Counted from the first letter of the stretch, positions 34,698-43,655 are shown. The stretch is 64,000 nt of DNA from Alteromonadaceae bacterium M269 (GCA_004353515.1 SMNZ01000010.1:19696-83695), one strand, 5' to 3'. Made by a program: numbers and translations. Notes: generated from the sequence alone by a model not told the origin.

Positions 34698-36152
34698 ATG
34701 AAAATAATAAACCGTAAGTTAATTTATATTGCGCTTTGTTGGCTTATTCCTTCGTATATTTTTGCCATTGAAAAAGCGCCTCGCCCCAATATCTTGCTCG
34801 TTGTCACTGATGATCATGGCTATTCCGATGTCGGCTTTAGCCAAGGTGCTAGTCCAGATATTAAAACTCCTAGCCTAGACTCTCTTGCCCAGGATGGAAT
34901 TACTTTCGACTCCGCTTATGTAGCTCATCCGTTTTGTGGTCCAAGCAGAGCGGCTTTAATGACGGGGCGCTATCCACATAAAATTGGCTCGCAGTTTAAC
35001 TTACCTGTTAATGGATCAACTGTGGGCATACCGACCGAACAAGTTTTTATTAGCAAAGCGTTAAAACAAGGTGGTTACTTTACTGGTGCTATAGGGAAGT
35101 GGCACTTGGGAGAAGAGGCTCAATATCACCCCAATGCAAGAGGATTTGATGAGTTTTATGGATTCTTGGGAGGCGGTCATAAGTATTTTCCAGAAGAGTT
35201 CGACGAACAATATAAAAGAGCTAAGAGTCTGGGTGTTAAGCGATTCAATGATTACATCACACCATTACAGCACAATGGCAAAGATGTTCGAGAGACAGAA
35301 TATGTAACAGATGCGCTATCGCGAGAAGCGGTCAATTTTATCAATAAAGCAGCTAATAATGAGGAGCAACCTTTCTTCCTATACCTTGCTTACAATGCGC
35401 CTCATGTACCTCTAGAAGCGAAAGCAGAAGACCTAGCCAAGTTTAGCCACATCAAAGATAAAGATAGACGCACATATGCGGCTATGGTTTATGCGGTGGA
35501 CCGAGGTATTAAGTCTATTGTCGACAGTTTGAAGGCGACTGAGCAATACGATAATACGATGATTGTCTTTCTGAGTGATAATGGAGGTAACCGTAAATGG
35601 GGAGCTGTTAACGATCCATTAAAAGAAGGAAAGGGAAGCGCGCATGAGGGCGGTCATAGAGTTCCCATGATGGTCCACTGGCCAGACGAAATATCTGATG
35701 GCACTCGATATTCGCATCCGGTTTCAGCGCTAGATTTCTACCCCACTTTTCTTGCATTAGCAGGCATAGATCTGCCGATAGAAAGCCATCTGGACGGAAA
35801 AAATATCTGGCCTTCAGTGACTGCCGGTGAGAGCGCAAGGCAAGGCGAGAGCTTGTTCGTGTTGAGGCATAGACGAGCTGCGCACGATGTGTCGGTTAGG
35901 CGAGATCAGTGGAAAGCGGTACGGACGAAAAAAACGGGCAAATGGCAGTTGTTTGATGTCGAAAGTGACATTAGTGAAACTAAAGATCTCGCGAAGAAGC
36001 ATCCATATATCCTGCAGGATATGGTTAATGATGTTTCGCACTGGAGTTGGTCAAATGTGCCTCCCAAATGGTTTCATATTCACCAAGAAGGTGATGAGTG
36101 GCGTCAAGATGACATGCCAAGATTCGGCGAAACTTTCCGTATTGATAAATAA
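34698..36152 (+). CDS. Secreted S1-family sulfatase (C)
   Basis: A 484-residue type I sulfatase. ATG 34698 gives a clean signal peptide (MKIINRKLIYIALCWLIPSY, cleavage near FAI); the longer in-frame reading from 34620 would run inside the previous gene. The formylglycine motif is Cys80-Gly-Pro-Ser-Arg84 with AALMTGRYPHKIG. The metal-binding Asp pair is in LLVVTDDHGYSDVG, and later residues are in AIGKWHLGEE and VFLSDNGGNR. It resembles sulfatase A more than B. It is the second gene of the sulfatase B-C operon, and a perfect hairpin lies 10 bp after its stop. Confidence 0.9.
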   Translation: MKIINRKLIYIALCWLIPSYIFAIEKAPRPNILLVVTDDHGYSDVGFSQGASPDIKTPSLDSLAQDGITFDSAYVAHPFCGPSRAALMTGRYPHKIGSQFNLPVNGSTVGIPTEQVFISKALKQGGYFTGAIGKWHLGEEAQYHPNARGFDEFYGFLGGGHKYFPEEFDEQYKRAKSLGVKRFNDYITPLQHNGKDVRETEYVTDALSREAVNFINKAANNEEQPFFLYLAYNAPHVPLEAKAEDLAKFSHIKDKDRRTYAAMVYAVDRGIKSIVDSLKATEQYDNTMIVFLSDNGGNRKWGAVNDPLKEGKGSAHEGGHRVPMMVHWPDEISDGTRYSHPVSALDFYPTFLALAGIDLPIESHLDGKNIWPSVTAGESARQGESLFVLRHRRAAHDVSVRRDQWKAVRTKKTGKWQLFDVESDISETKDLAKKHPYILQDMVNDVSHWSWSNVPPKWFHIHQEGDEWRQDDMPRFGETFRIDK

Positions 36153-36162
36153 TCACAGAGGT

Positions 36163-36185
36163 GCTTTGAGGATTTTCCTCAAAGC
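36163..36185 (+). terminator. Perfect hairpin after sulfatase C
   Basis: GCTTTGAGGA / TCCTCAAAGC with a TTT loop. It lacks a downstream T-run, like other hairpins at 3' ends in this window. Confidence 0.5.
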
Positions 36186-36283
36186 CTAACCACAAGAGTC
36201 CCTCCGTACTTAAAATCAAGTCATGGGGGCTCAACTTTCTACTCAGAGTTTTATCTAGTTTAGTATCCAGCTTGATTTGGTTT

Positions 36284-36336
36284 AAACATCATATGTTGTA
36301 TATTTGGTTTTACTTTAAACATATGATGTTTATAAT
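36284..36336 (+). promoter_or_regulatory. Double operator and promoter of the dauB-dauA unit
   Basis: AAACAT-CAT-ATGTTG (36284-36298) and the perfect AAACAT-ATG-ATGTTT (36317-36331), centres 33 bp apart. A -35 TTTACT (36309-36314) and a consensus -10 TATAAT (36331-36336) with a 16-bp spacer enclose the second dyad, so binding there would block transcription. Confidence 0.7.
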
Positions 36337-36364
36337 TAAGGAGGAAATAGCTAGTGGAATAAGT

Positions 36365-37519
36365 ATGAAAATAAAGAGTATCAGGACCCACCATGTGCGT
36401 TGTCATCTTGAGAAACCATTTGGTTTTTCTCAATGGTATTACGACGAACGCAATGTATTACTTGTTGAAGTCATTGACGACGAAGGTGAGTCCGGTTGGG
36501 GGGAATGTTATGGCCCAGCTTCTGTTATTCAGGCCGCCGTTGATACTTTTTATGCGCCACGTATTCTAGGCTTAAACCTGTTCGATACTGAGGCCATCTG
36601 GTCACATATGTGGCGACAATCTTTAGATTTCGCTCGAGCAGGTATTATGATGGCTGGAATGTCTGGTATCGATATGGCTCTGTGGGATTTAAAGGGGAAA
36701 AAGCTGGGGTTAAGTGTGAGCCAATTGATGGGGGGCGTTATGCGTAGCGAAGTCCCTTGTTATGCTACAGGTATGTATTTTAGAGACATGGAAGAAGATA
36801 TATTGCTTGAAAGCCTTGTACAAGAAGGTGTTGGATATGCCGAACAAGGGTTTGAAGCCATGAAAATTAAAATAGGTAAAAACATCGCATTCGACGAACG
36901 CCTTATTGCTGCAATGCGCAAGGCTTTACCTGATATCACCTTAGCTGCCGACTCTAACCATGCTTATGATCTACCGGAAGCAATTAGGATTGCGCAGGTA
37001 TTAGATGAACATAACTATTTATGGTTTGAAGAACCACTTTCACCCGAGTGCCCTAATACCTTTCGACAGCTCCAAGACAAATGCCAAACCGCCATCGCGA
37101 CTGGTGAGTGTGAGCAAACACGCTTCGGATTTAGGAAACTGCTAGAAAAAGGTGGAGTTCAGTTAGTTCAAGCTGATCTTGGGTATTGTGGTGGACCGAG
37201 TGAGGCTATCAAAATACGTAATCTGGCTTCTTCGTGGGGGATTAATATGATCCCTCATGTTTGGGGTACACAGTTAAACCTAGCCGCAGCAACACATTTT
37301 CTTGCGACGGCCTATCATGAACCAGGTAGGGCTGAATCTAAACGTTTATTGCTGGAATATGATCGAACAGAAAACCCTTTGAGAGACGAAATGTTCAAAG
37401 TCGGTATTGACGTCACTGAAGGCAAAGCAACAGTTCCTGCGACACCAGGGTTGGGGGTTGAGATAGACCCAAATATGTTAACAAAGTACAGAGTACATTC
37501 TACAGAAGCTAATTTATGA
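36365..37519 (+). CDS. dauB: 3,6-anhydro-D-galactonate cycloisomerase (enolase superfamily)
   Basis: A 384-residue protein of the mandelate racemase/muconate-lactonising group. The KxK motif EAMKIKIGK, metal ligands in AADSNHAYD (Asp), WFEEPLS (Glu) and ATGECEQ (Glu), and the His of MIPHVWGTQ are present. It opens the anhydro ring of 3,6-anhydrogalactonate to give 2-keto-3-deoxygalactonate; a galactonate-type dehydratase is the alternative. I use ATG 36365 because upstream codons overlap the promoter and operator. An AAGGAGG at 36338-36344 is 20 nt away and partly upstream of the expected transcript start, so initiation here is unusual. It overlaps dauA by 4 bp. Confidence 0.83.
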   Translation: MKIKSIRTHHVRCHLEKPFGFSQWYYDERNVLLVEVIDDEGESGWGECYGPASVIQAAVDTFYAPRILGLNLFDTEAIWSHMWRQSLDFARAGIMMAGMSGIDMALWDLKGKKLGLSVSQLMGGVMRSEVPCYATGMYFRDMEEDILLESLVQEGVGYAEQGFEAMKIKIGKNIAFDERLIAAMRKALPDITLAADSNHAYDLPEAIRIAQVLDEHNYLWFEEPLSPECPNTFRQLQDKCQTAIATGECEQTRFGFRKLLEKGGVQLVQADLGYCGGPSEAIKIRNLASSWGINMIPHVWGTQLNLAAATHFLATAYHEPGRAESKRLLLEYDRTENPLRDEMFKVGIDVTEGKATVPATPGLGVEIDPNMLTKYRVHSTEANL

Positions 37520-38955
37520 ATGAGTCACAACTAAAAATGCTGATTAATGGTGAACTACAAGATTCACCTACAACCTTTGATGTTATTAATCCAGACAATG
37601 GCGAAGTCTTGGCAGCTGTCCCAGACATGAGTCCTGCTCAAGTAAATGATGTACTTATTGGTGCGAACAACGCATTTAAAGTCTGGTCGAAATTCTCCCT
37701 TACTCAGAGAGAAGAGCTCATCATTGAATACGCAAATCTTCTGGAAAGCCATAAAGACGAAATTATTGATTTGCTTATCTCAGAAACCGGTAAGCCTTTT
37801 GATAATGCTGAGTACGACTTTGGAATGCTAATAACCTGCTTAAGGTACTTTGTTGAAGAAGCTAAAAGAATTGATCAACCTTGTATTGTCGATCCAGATG
37901 GTCGCTTCCATCATTATGTACAACGTCAACCGCTTGGAGTCGTTGTTGGTTATTTAGCGTGGAATTATCCGTTACTTAATATTGGATACAAGTTAGGTCC
38001 TGCTCTAGCTGCGGGCTGTACTGTTATCATAAAGCCATCTCAGGTTACGCCGCTTGCGACACTGCGTTGTGCCGAGCTTGCCTTGGAGGTAGGTTTTCCT
38101 TCAGGCGTGATTAACGTTATAACAAGTAATAACTACGCGGTAACTGATCCGTTACTGACTAGCGATATCACTTCATTGTTCACTATGATTGGCTCCACAG
38201 CCTCTGGCGTGAATGCCATGAGAACCGCCTGTACAACAGTGAAACATTTTTCTGTTGAGCTTGGTGGAAATGCTCCTGTTATTGTTTATGACGATGCAGA
38301 TATTGAAAGGGCTACTAATGATATTGTGAACCTCAAATACACAAATAGTGGGCAAGTGTGTGTTTCTCCAAATCGGTGCTTTGTTCATGAATCTGTTTAT
38401 CAGCAGTTTTTGAGTTTAGCAAAACAGAAAGTGAGTGAAATAACGCTGGGTACAGGAAAAGAAAGTAGCGCCCAAAAAATGGGGCCGTTAAGCTCCGAAA
38501 AGGAGCGGGCACGTATTTTGTCTCTCATAGAGAGTGCATTAAAAGATGGCGCAAAGCTGGTTTTGGGTGGAGAAATACCTAAAGAACGTTCGAAGGGCTT
38601 CTATTTAGAGCCAACAATTCTCGAGCAGGTTACTACAACTATGGACATTGCGCGGCAGGAAATATTTGGTCCGGTTTTATCGGTTATTCCATTTACTGAC
38701 GACGATGATGTTATTGGGCTCGCTAATGATTGTGAGTTTGGCCTTGCCGCTTACGTCTATACCACCGATTTAACTCGTGGATTGCAGGCAGCAGATGATA
38801 TCCAAGCAGGAAGTGTCTGTATTAACGAAGTTCATTACTCGGTGCAGCTTCCACACGGCGGATTGAAACAAAGTGGTGTGGGCAAGGATTGCTCAAGTTA
38901 TAGCTTAGAAGAGTATCTGACAAATAAACGAGTCTCCATATTAGTGCGTCATTAG
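37516..38955 (+). CDS. dauA: 3,6-anhydro-D-galactose dehydrogenase (aldehyde dehydrogenase family)
   Basis: A 479-residue NAD(P)-dependent aldehyde dehydrogenase. The cofactor-binding segment (YLAWNYPLLNIGYKLGPALA, TVIIKPSQVTPL), the catalytic glutamate in FSVELGGNAPVIV and the catalytic cysteine in NSGQVCVSPNR are all intact. EIFGPVLSV is also present. It would oxidise 3,6-anhydro-D-galactose to the aldonate, the first step of the pathway, using the product of the GH127 enzyme. The start overlaps dauB (ATGA at 37516). The substrate is assigned from its pairing with dauB and the presence of dauC and dauD. Confidence 0.83.
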   Translation: MNESQLKMLINGELQDSPTTFDVINPDNGEVLAAVPDMSPAQVNDVLIGANNAFKVWSKFSLTQREELIIEYANLLESHKDEIIDLLISETGKPFDNAEYDFGMLITCLRYFVEEAKRIDQPCIVDPDGRFHHYVQRQPLGVVVGYLAWNYPLLNIGYKLGPALAAGCTVIIKPSQVTPLATLRCAELALEVGFPSGVINVITSNNYAVTDPLLTSDITSLFTMIGSTASGVNAMRTACTTVKHFSVELGGNAPVIVYDDADIERATNDIVNLKYTNSGQVCVSPNRCFVHESVYQQFLSLAKQKVSEITLGTGKESSAQKMGPLSSEKERARILSLIESALKDGAKLVLGGEIPKERSKGFYLEPTILEQVTTTMDIARQEIFGPVLSVIPFTDDDDVIGLANDCEFGLAAYVYTTDLTRGLQAADDIQAGSVCINEVHYSVQLPHGGLKQSGVGKDCSSYSLEEYLTNKRVSILVRH

Positions 38956-39068
38956 TTTGCACAAGTTCAACTTATCTAAATGCACCAAATAACCTTCTCC
39001 CGCCAAGGCAAAGTTGCACTTTGCTAAGGGGAGTGGGTTACATTACTCAATTACTCTTTAGGCTCTCT

Positions 39069-40952
39069 ATGTCATTTCGTTTTCTTTACCTTTATCTTTT
39101 CTGTGCATGCTTTATGTTCCATGGCTTTAACGCAGTTGCTTTTGCTAAAACTGCTGAACTTAAGGAGCGACTCTACTTCGAAGAAGTAGGAGAGTCGGTT
39201 ATCCTCTTCGAGCAACGACTTAGGCGCAAATGGGACTCAGCAGTCATTGCAGATTTAGATAAAGATGGTTACGAGGATTTACTGACAACAGAGCATGGCA
39301 ATATGGTTAAGCTTTATTGGAACAATGGTGGTAGTTTCTCGAAGCCAGTCAAAGTGATAGGTGGAGATTCACATGGTATTGCTGTTGGTGATTATGACGA
39401 CGACGGATATATTGAGTTAATTATTTCAATGGGAGGTGGTGGAGGGAAGAAACCCCGTTACCCCAGAATTTTTGAAGTGCGCGCAGATCGTTCTATCCAT
39501 GGAGGAGTGGAATTCCCAATTCACCAACGAAGTCGAGGGCGTGCTGTTAAGTTGCTTGATTCAGACCAGGATGGCGATCTTGATGTAGTATTTTCGGCTT
39601 TTCCTCTTCTGTCTCAGCCCCAAGGTGCTAACTACTTGTATCGAAATGAGAATGGGAAACTTCTGTTTCAAGACGTGCTCCCACAAGCAAAGTGGCTCGG
39701 GTATAAGACAACAATAGTTGACTTCAATGCTGATAATGATCCAGACATGTTCTTTCATGGCGGTGACAATATTGTTGCTGTTCAAGGTGGTAAAAAAACG
39801 CAATTTTATAACCAAACCAAAGAGGTATTAGGCCCGCTTACCGATACAACTCATGTCAGCAGTATGACTGAAATTGATTTCGATAATGATGGAGACATGG
39901 ACTTGCTGTTGACGCGTGCCAGGCACCAGTTCTATGAGGAACGTTATTACGATGCATTAAATGAACGTTTTGCCTTTTTTGTACGTCGCCAGAGTTTTCA
40001 GTTTGATGACTTAAAGGTACGAGGAAACTTTAGACTGGAAAACCTACAAATGGCTTACCCACATTACGATGTCTTTGTAGGAAAAGAAAAGCGTCTGTTA
40101 TCATTTGATGTCGACAAACATGGCGACAAAAACCTTATTTTATCTCCCGAAGAAGCCGGTGGCTGGCCTGAGGAACGTGGACAAAAAGGACTGTACATTG
40201 GGTATCTCGGCAACGGGTATTGGCGTGTTGGAGGAGAAACCGAATCACCGACAGCAGGTGTCGTTCATAACGTTATTTCTGTACCTTCAGTTACTGAGCC
40301 TGTACTTCTTCCTGCTAAGTTTCTGGAAAATAAGAATGGAAAGTTTGTAGATATCACCAAACAAAGCCAAATTGATATTCCTGAACAAACGACCAGTGCT
40401 GTCGCTGGAGACTTCAACAATGATGGATGGCAAGACCTAGTTATTCTGAAGGTTGGGGATATGTCGAAGGTGAATAAGCCAATTCTTTATTTGAACGAAA
40501 AGGGGAAGCGATTTTCGTTACAAAAAGAGCACGGTATAGAAACATCTGAGCTAGGTGTGACAGGCGGAAGTATTGAAGCGTTTGATTATGATAGTGATGG
40601 TGATTTAGACCTTATATATAGTAACGAGCGAGGCCTTTGGCATTTATTTAAAAACCAATTTACTAGCTCTCAGAACAACTATGTATCACTTATCGTTGGG
40701 GAATCACCTAAACATCATGGGACTGAAATGGGAGCGAAAGTTACTCTTTCAGCGTGCGGAAAAAGCATGCAGAGAGTTGTTGGATCAACTTCTTCAGCTT
40801 TTTCTCACAGTATAAAAAATCACCTCCACTTTGGCCTTGGAAATTGCAAGCAAGCGGACAAGACAGTAGTGAGTTGGACAAATGGTGAAACTCGTATAAT
40901 TAATATGGGTGAACTTAATCGGAGATATAAAACAGTTCAGAGCAATAAGTAA
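39069..40952 (+). CDS. Secreted FG-GAP/VCBS repeat protein with ASPIC/UnbV domain (CRTAC1-like)
   Basis: A 627-residue exported protein (ATG 39069 gives a signal peptide ending NAVAFA; a TTG start further upstream is unlikely). At least seven calcium-binding FG-GAP-type loops of the form DxDxDGxxDL are visible: DLDKDGYEDLL, DYDDDGYIELI, DSDQDGDLDVV, DFNADNDPDMF, DFDNDGDMDLL, DFNNDGWQDLV and DYDSDGDLDLI. They predict a beta-propeller. The C-terminal ~75 residues (GAKVTLSACGKSMQR to the end) match the ASPIC/UnbV domain. The function is unknown; such proteins often occur beside multihaem-TPR cytochromes, as here. It is the last gene of the locus. Confidence 0.85.
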   Translation: MSFRFLYLYLFCACFMFHGFNAVAFAKTAELKERLYFEEVGESVILFEQRLRRKWDSAVIADLDKDGYEDLLTTEHGNMVKLYWNNGGSFSKPVKVIGGDSHGIAVGDYDDDGYIELIISMGGGGGKKPRYPRIFEVRADRSIHGGVEFPIHQRSRGRAVKLLDSDQDGDLDVVFSAFPLLSQPQGANYLYRNENGKLLFQDVLPQAKWLGYKTTIVDFNADNDPDMFFHGGDNIVAVQGGKKTQFYNQTKEVLGPLTDTTHVSSMTEIDFDNDGDMDLLLTRARHQFYEERYYDALNERFAFFVRRQSFQFDDLKVRGNFRLENLQMAYPHYDVFVGKEKRLLSFDVDKHGDKNLILSPEEAGGWPEERGQKGLYIGYLGNGYWRVGGETESPTAGVVHNVISVPSVTEPVLLPAKFLENKNGKFVDITKQSQIDIPEQTTSAVAGDFNNDGWQDLVILKVGDMSKVNKPILYLNEKGKRFSLQKEHGIETSELGVTGGSIEAFDYDSDGDLDLIYSNERGLWHLFKNQFTSSQNNYVSLIVGESPKHHGTEMGAKVTLSACGKSMQRVVGSTSSAFSHSIKNHLHFGLGNCKQADKTVVSWTNGETRIINMGELNRRYKTVQSNK

Positions 40953-41090
40953 CTTTTTTGTGTGATGGATGGAGTTACGTTGTTACACCTACTTGAGCGA
41001 AAACGTTATCGGTAAAATATTGTATTTGCTATGTAATATGAGATTAAAACAAAGTATGTTCATACAAGTATTGGTTGTCTCAAAATAAAA

Positions 41091-41116
41091 AGCCACTCAA
41101 CAGAGTGGCTTTTTTT
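41091..41116. terminator. Bidirectional terminator
   Basis: AGCCACT / AGTGGCT (41091-41097, 41104-41110) with an A-rich run on the left and a T-run on the right. It ends both the CRTAC1-like gene (+) and the OmpA-like gene (-). Confidence 0.88.
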
Positions 41117-41135
41117 ATAGCATTAAAGAGAGTTT

Positions 41136-42425
41136 CTATTTAGTTTCTTTAACTCTTTCATTTGCAGTTACAATAGCTTCAATACGTCTATTCTTACGAG
41201 CTGCTTCAGCCGTACCAGAGTTATCCAAAGGACGTTCTTCACCGTATCCAACAGCATTTAGCCTTGAAGCCGAGATGCCGTATCTATTGACCATAAGATC
41301 TTTAACTGCATCGGCTCTGCGCTGAGAAAGTTGCAAATTATAGTCAGCTGCGCCGGCTTTAGATGAATGACCTGCTATCTCCGCTTGTGTTTCTGGGAAA
41401 CGTTTTAAGAAAGCTGCAAATTCAACGAAATCAGAGTGTCCTGGCTGATCAATCTCAGCGCTATTATTAGCGAACTGCACGTTAAGCGCGATTGAGACTT
41501 CTTTATCAGTGAAGATACTGCAACCGTTTGAATCGACTTTATCGCTTTCTGGTGTTCCAGGGCATCTATCAAGTCTATCAATAACGCCGTCATTATCAGA
41601 ATCAAGCTCTACGCTACAGCCAACCGCATCTACGCGTCTGCCATTAGGTGTATTAGGACATTGATCTTTTGTGTCATAAACACCATCACCATCGCTGTCT
41701 TTAGGAAGCGCGCAACCTTTAGCGTCAACAGCTGTGCCTCTTGGTGTATTAGGGCATTGATCTTCTGAGTTCAGAACTCCGTCATTGTCAGAATCTAGAG
41801 AACAACCTCTTCTATCTACAGCTTGACCAGCCGGTGTCGTTGGACACTCGTCAGAGCGATCGTAAACGCCGTCGTTATCGCTGTCTTCATTTCTGCTAGA
41901 TGATACTTTGCTACCACCGAAATTATAGGCAAGACCGACTTTCACCCCGAGGTCTGAGTAACTTTCATCTAAATCAAAGTAATTAGCTACTTCAGTTAGT
42001 ACTCTCCAATTGCCTTTAATTTGCCAATGTTTACCAATACCGACATTGACTAATTTAAACGTTGTATCTAAATTTTGATTTTTAACTCCCCCGAAAATAT
42101 AGAGAAAACTATCATCCAATAAAAGCATTGCATCAATACCAAACCTAGTACCAGACTGATCGAATTGTGGCTGAATGCCACTAATATCTTGGTGAGTGTA
42201 CTCTATTCTGCCTGCCCAATGTTCAGAAAATTGCCTACCTATTTCAATTCCAAACCCGTTTCCATTATCTAATGCTTGTGTTGTATTAGGCTTATCATTC
42301 GATGCTTGATAATGTTCAAAGTAACCAGCGCCCCACTTAGCGTATTCATGATCGTCGGCAAGAGTAGGTAAACTGGTAGCTAATAAGATTGAACCGGTTA
42401 ATACGGCAAGGCGTGATAGTTTCAT
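41136..42425 (-). CDS. OmpA-family outer-membrane protein with thrombospondin type 3 repeats
   Basis: A 429-residue protein. Signal peptide (LATSLPTLADDH) and an N-terminal eight-stranded beta-barrel (about 25-180) are followed by four calcium-binding TSP3 repeats of the type DSDNDGVYDRSDECPTTP (about 185-310). The C-terminal OmpA peptidoglycan-binding domain (about 315-425) has FANNSAEID and LSQRRADAVKDLMV. It links the outer membrane to peptidoglycan. This type is widespread in Alteromonadales and marks the return to core genome after the polysaccharide locus. Confidence 0.92.
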   Translation of the reverse strand: MKLSRLAVLTGSILLATSLPTLADDHEYAKWGAGYFEHYQASNDKPNTTQALDNGNGFGIEIGRQFSEHWAGRIEYTHQDISGIQPQFDQSGTRFGIDAMLLLDDSFLYIFGGVKNQNLDTTFKLVNVGIGKHWQIKGNWRVLTEVANYFDLDESYSDLGVKVGLAYNFGGSKVSSSRNEDSDNDGVYDRSDECPTTPAGQAVDRRGCSLDSDNDGVLNSEDQCPNTPRGTAVDAKGCALPKDSDGDGVYDTKDQCPNTPNGRRVDAVGCSVELDSDNDGVIDRLDRCPGTPESDKVDSNGCSIFTDKEVSIALNVQFANNSAEIDQPGHSDFVEFAAFLKRFPETQAEIAGHSSKAGAADYNLQLSQRRADAVKDLMVNRYGISASRLNAVGYGEERPLDNSGTAEAARKNRRIEAIVTANERVKETK

Positions 42426-42574
42426 AGCTGTTCCTTTTTCATTTGTTTATGGCGAATGTCGATCTTCGCCTTTCACTGAGGTTACCTAATGCTCCGCTGA
42501 TACCTCATTTATAATTCTTTATAGTAACTTCTTTATATCGTACGAATAGCTTTATTTTTAAATAAATTCTGGAC

Positions 42575-43045
42575 CTAAGGCTCTTGGTCAAAGCACAATT
42601 CTAAACTGGCATTACCTGCATCTGACTTAAATGGCATGATAAGTCTCGGCCCTTCAACTTGATGGTTAATTGTATGGTCTTTTCCGGTAACAACAACTGG
42701 CGTCGCCATACCGAATTCATGTCCCATATCGCCGAGCGTATTCTTTGCACCGCCAGCAACCATGTTAGTGATTTCACCCACCATATCACTCACTTCTTCA
42801 TCTATTGAATCAGGTCTTTCCCCAAGCATGCGCTGCATTATTTCTAAGGCGAGTGATTCTTCAAAAGTAATAGACATAGACCCTTTCAAATTTGGGCCAA
42901 CCATTCCGATAAGGCCCGAAACATCACCTCTGGCAGTGCTATCTTTCTTCTTTGAGGGTTTACCAGGTGTTAGCTCGGTTTGTGCCATGGTTGATAGTAC
43001 GTTACGTAGCGCACCAATAAAGGGGTTAATAAATTCGGCTTTCAT
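42575..43045 (-). CDS. CheX-like chemotaxis phosphatase family protein
   Basis: A 156-residue protein of the CheX family, which dephosphorylates CheY-P in some bacteria. The repeated family pattern is seen: GLIGMVGPNLKGSMSITF, then the active-site helix EEVSDMVGEITNMVAGGAKN with Glu and Asn in the expected E-x2-N arrangement, followed by TPVVVTGKDH. No other chemotaxis genes lie nearby. The region downstream to the OmpA-like gene shows only normal intergenic sequence. Confidence 0.85.
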   Translation of the reverse strand: MKAEFINPFIGALRNVLSTMAQTELTPGKPSKKKDSTARGDVSGLIGMVGPNLKGSMSITFEESLALEIMQRMLGERPDSIDEEVSDMVGEITNMVAGGAKNTLGDMGHEFGMATPVVVTGKDHTINHQVEGPRLIMPFKSDAGNASLELCFDQEP

Positions 43046-43223
43046 CTATCGGTTTAATCCTTAAAGATGTTGATTGTTAATCTTTAAATGTTTGAACATA
43101 TTGAGAAAATGGTAACTCTTGTTGGTTAACCCATTGTGACAAGGTCAACCACCGAGCTTAGCCAAAGTCTATCACTATGCAAATTAGCTTTTAGGCTAAT
43201 ATAGGCTAATTAGTTATCCATTG

Positions 43224-43655
43224 CTATTGACAGTTTTGGCACAGCCCATGTGCTTCAATCGTCTGCTTTACGACTTTAAAGCCTTCTGATTTGGCTTGAT
43301 TGTCTAACGTTTCGTGTAAACCTTCCGATTGAATCTCTTTTACTGAACCACACTTATCGCATATCAAGAACTGAACAGGGTGATTACATCCAAAATGGTG
43401 ACAAGCAATAAAAGCGTTACTTGATTCGACCTTATGTACAAGTCCGAATTCTAAGAGAAAATCTAGCGCTCTATAAACAGTGGCGGGTTTTGCTGACTGC
43501 TCAGTTTCTTTTAATGCGTCAAGCAATTCGTAAGCACCAACAGAGCTTTCATGATCAAGTAATAATGAATAAACCTTTTCTCGCTGAGAAGTGAAGCGAG
43601 CTCCTTGGTTCTCGCAATGTTGGCGAGCTTTATTAACTAGTGTTGTTGAAGGCAT
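43224..43655 (-). CDS. zur: Fur-family zinc uptake regulator Zur
   Basis: A 143-residue Fur-family repressor. The N-terminal winged helix (about 15-80) contains TSQREKVYSLLLDHESSVGAYELL and KPATVYRALDFLLEFGLVH. The structural zinc site is the two pairs CDKCG (about 100) and CQNC at the C-terminus. ACHHFGCNHP supplies regulatory metal ligands. The pattern is closer to Zur than to Fur. It is divergent from dusA with a 220-bp intergenic region in which I see no convincing Zur box. Confidence 0.85.
   Translation of the reverse strand: MPSTTLVNKARQHCENQGARFTSQREKVYSLLLDHESSVGAYELLDALKETEQSAKPATVYRALDFLLEFGLVHKVESSNAFIACHHFGCNHPVQFLICDKCGSVKEIQSEGLHETLDNQAKSEGFKVVKQTIEAHGLCQNCQ

Noticed and set aside
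36365..38955. Agar-type (L-anhydrogalactose) pathway for the dehydrogenase/cycloisomerase pair
   Set aside because: The late enzymes are of DgoK/DgoA type, which fit the D-form; the reductase and dehydrogenase of the L-route are absent.
41047..41061. AAACAA-AGT-ATGTTC, resembling the operator dyad
   Set aside because: Two mismatches, no tandem partner and placed between 3' ends of convergent genes, so unlikely to control a promoter.
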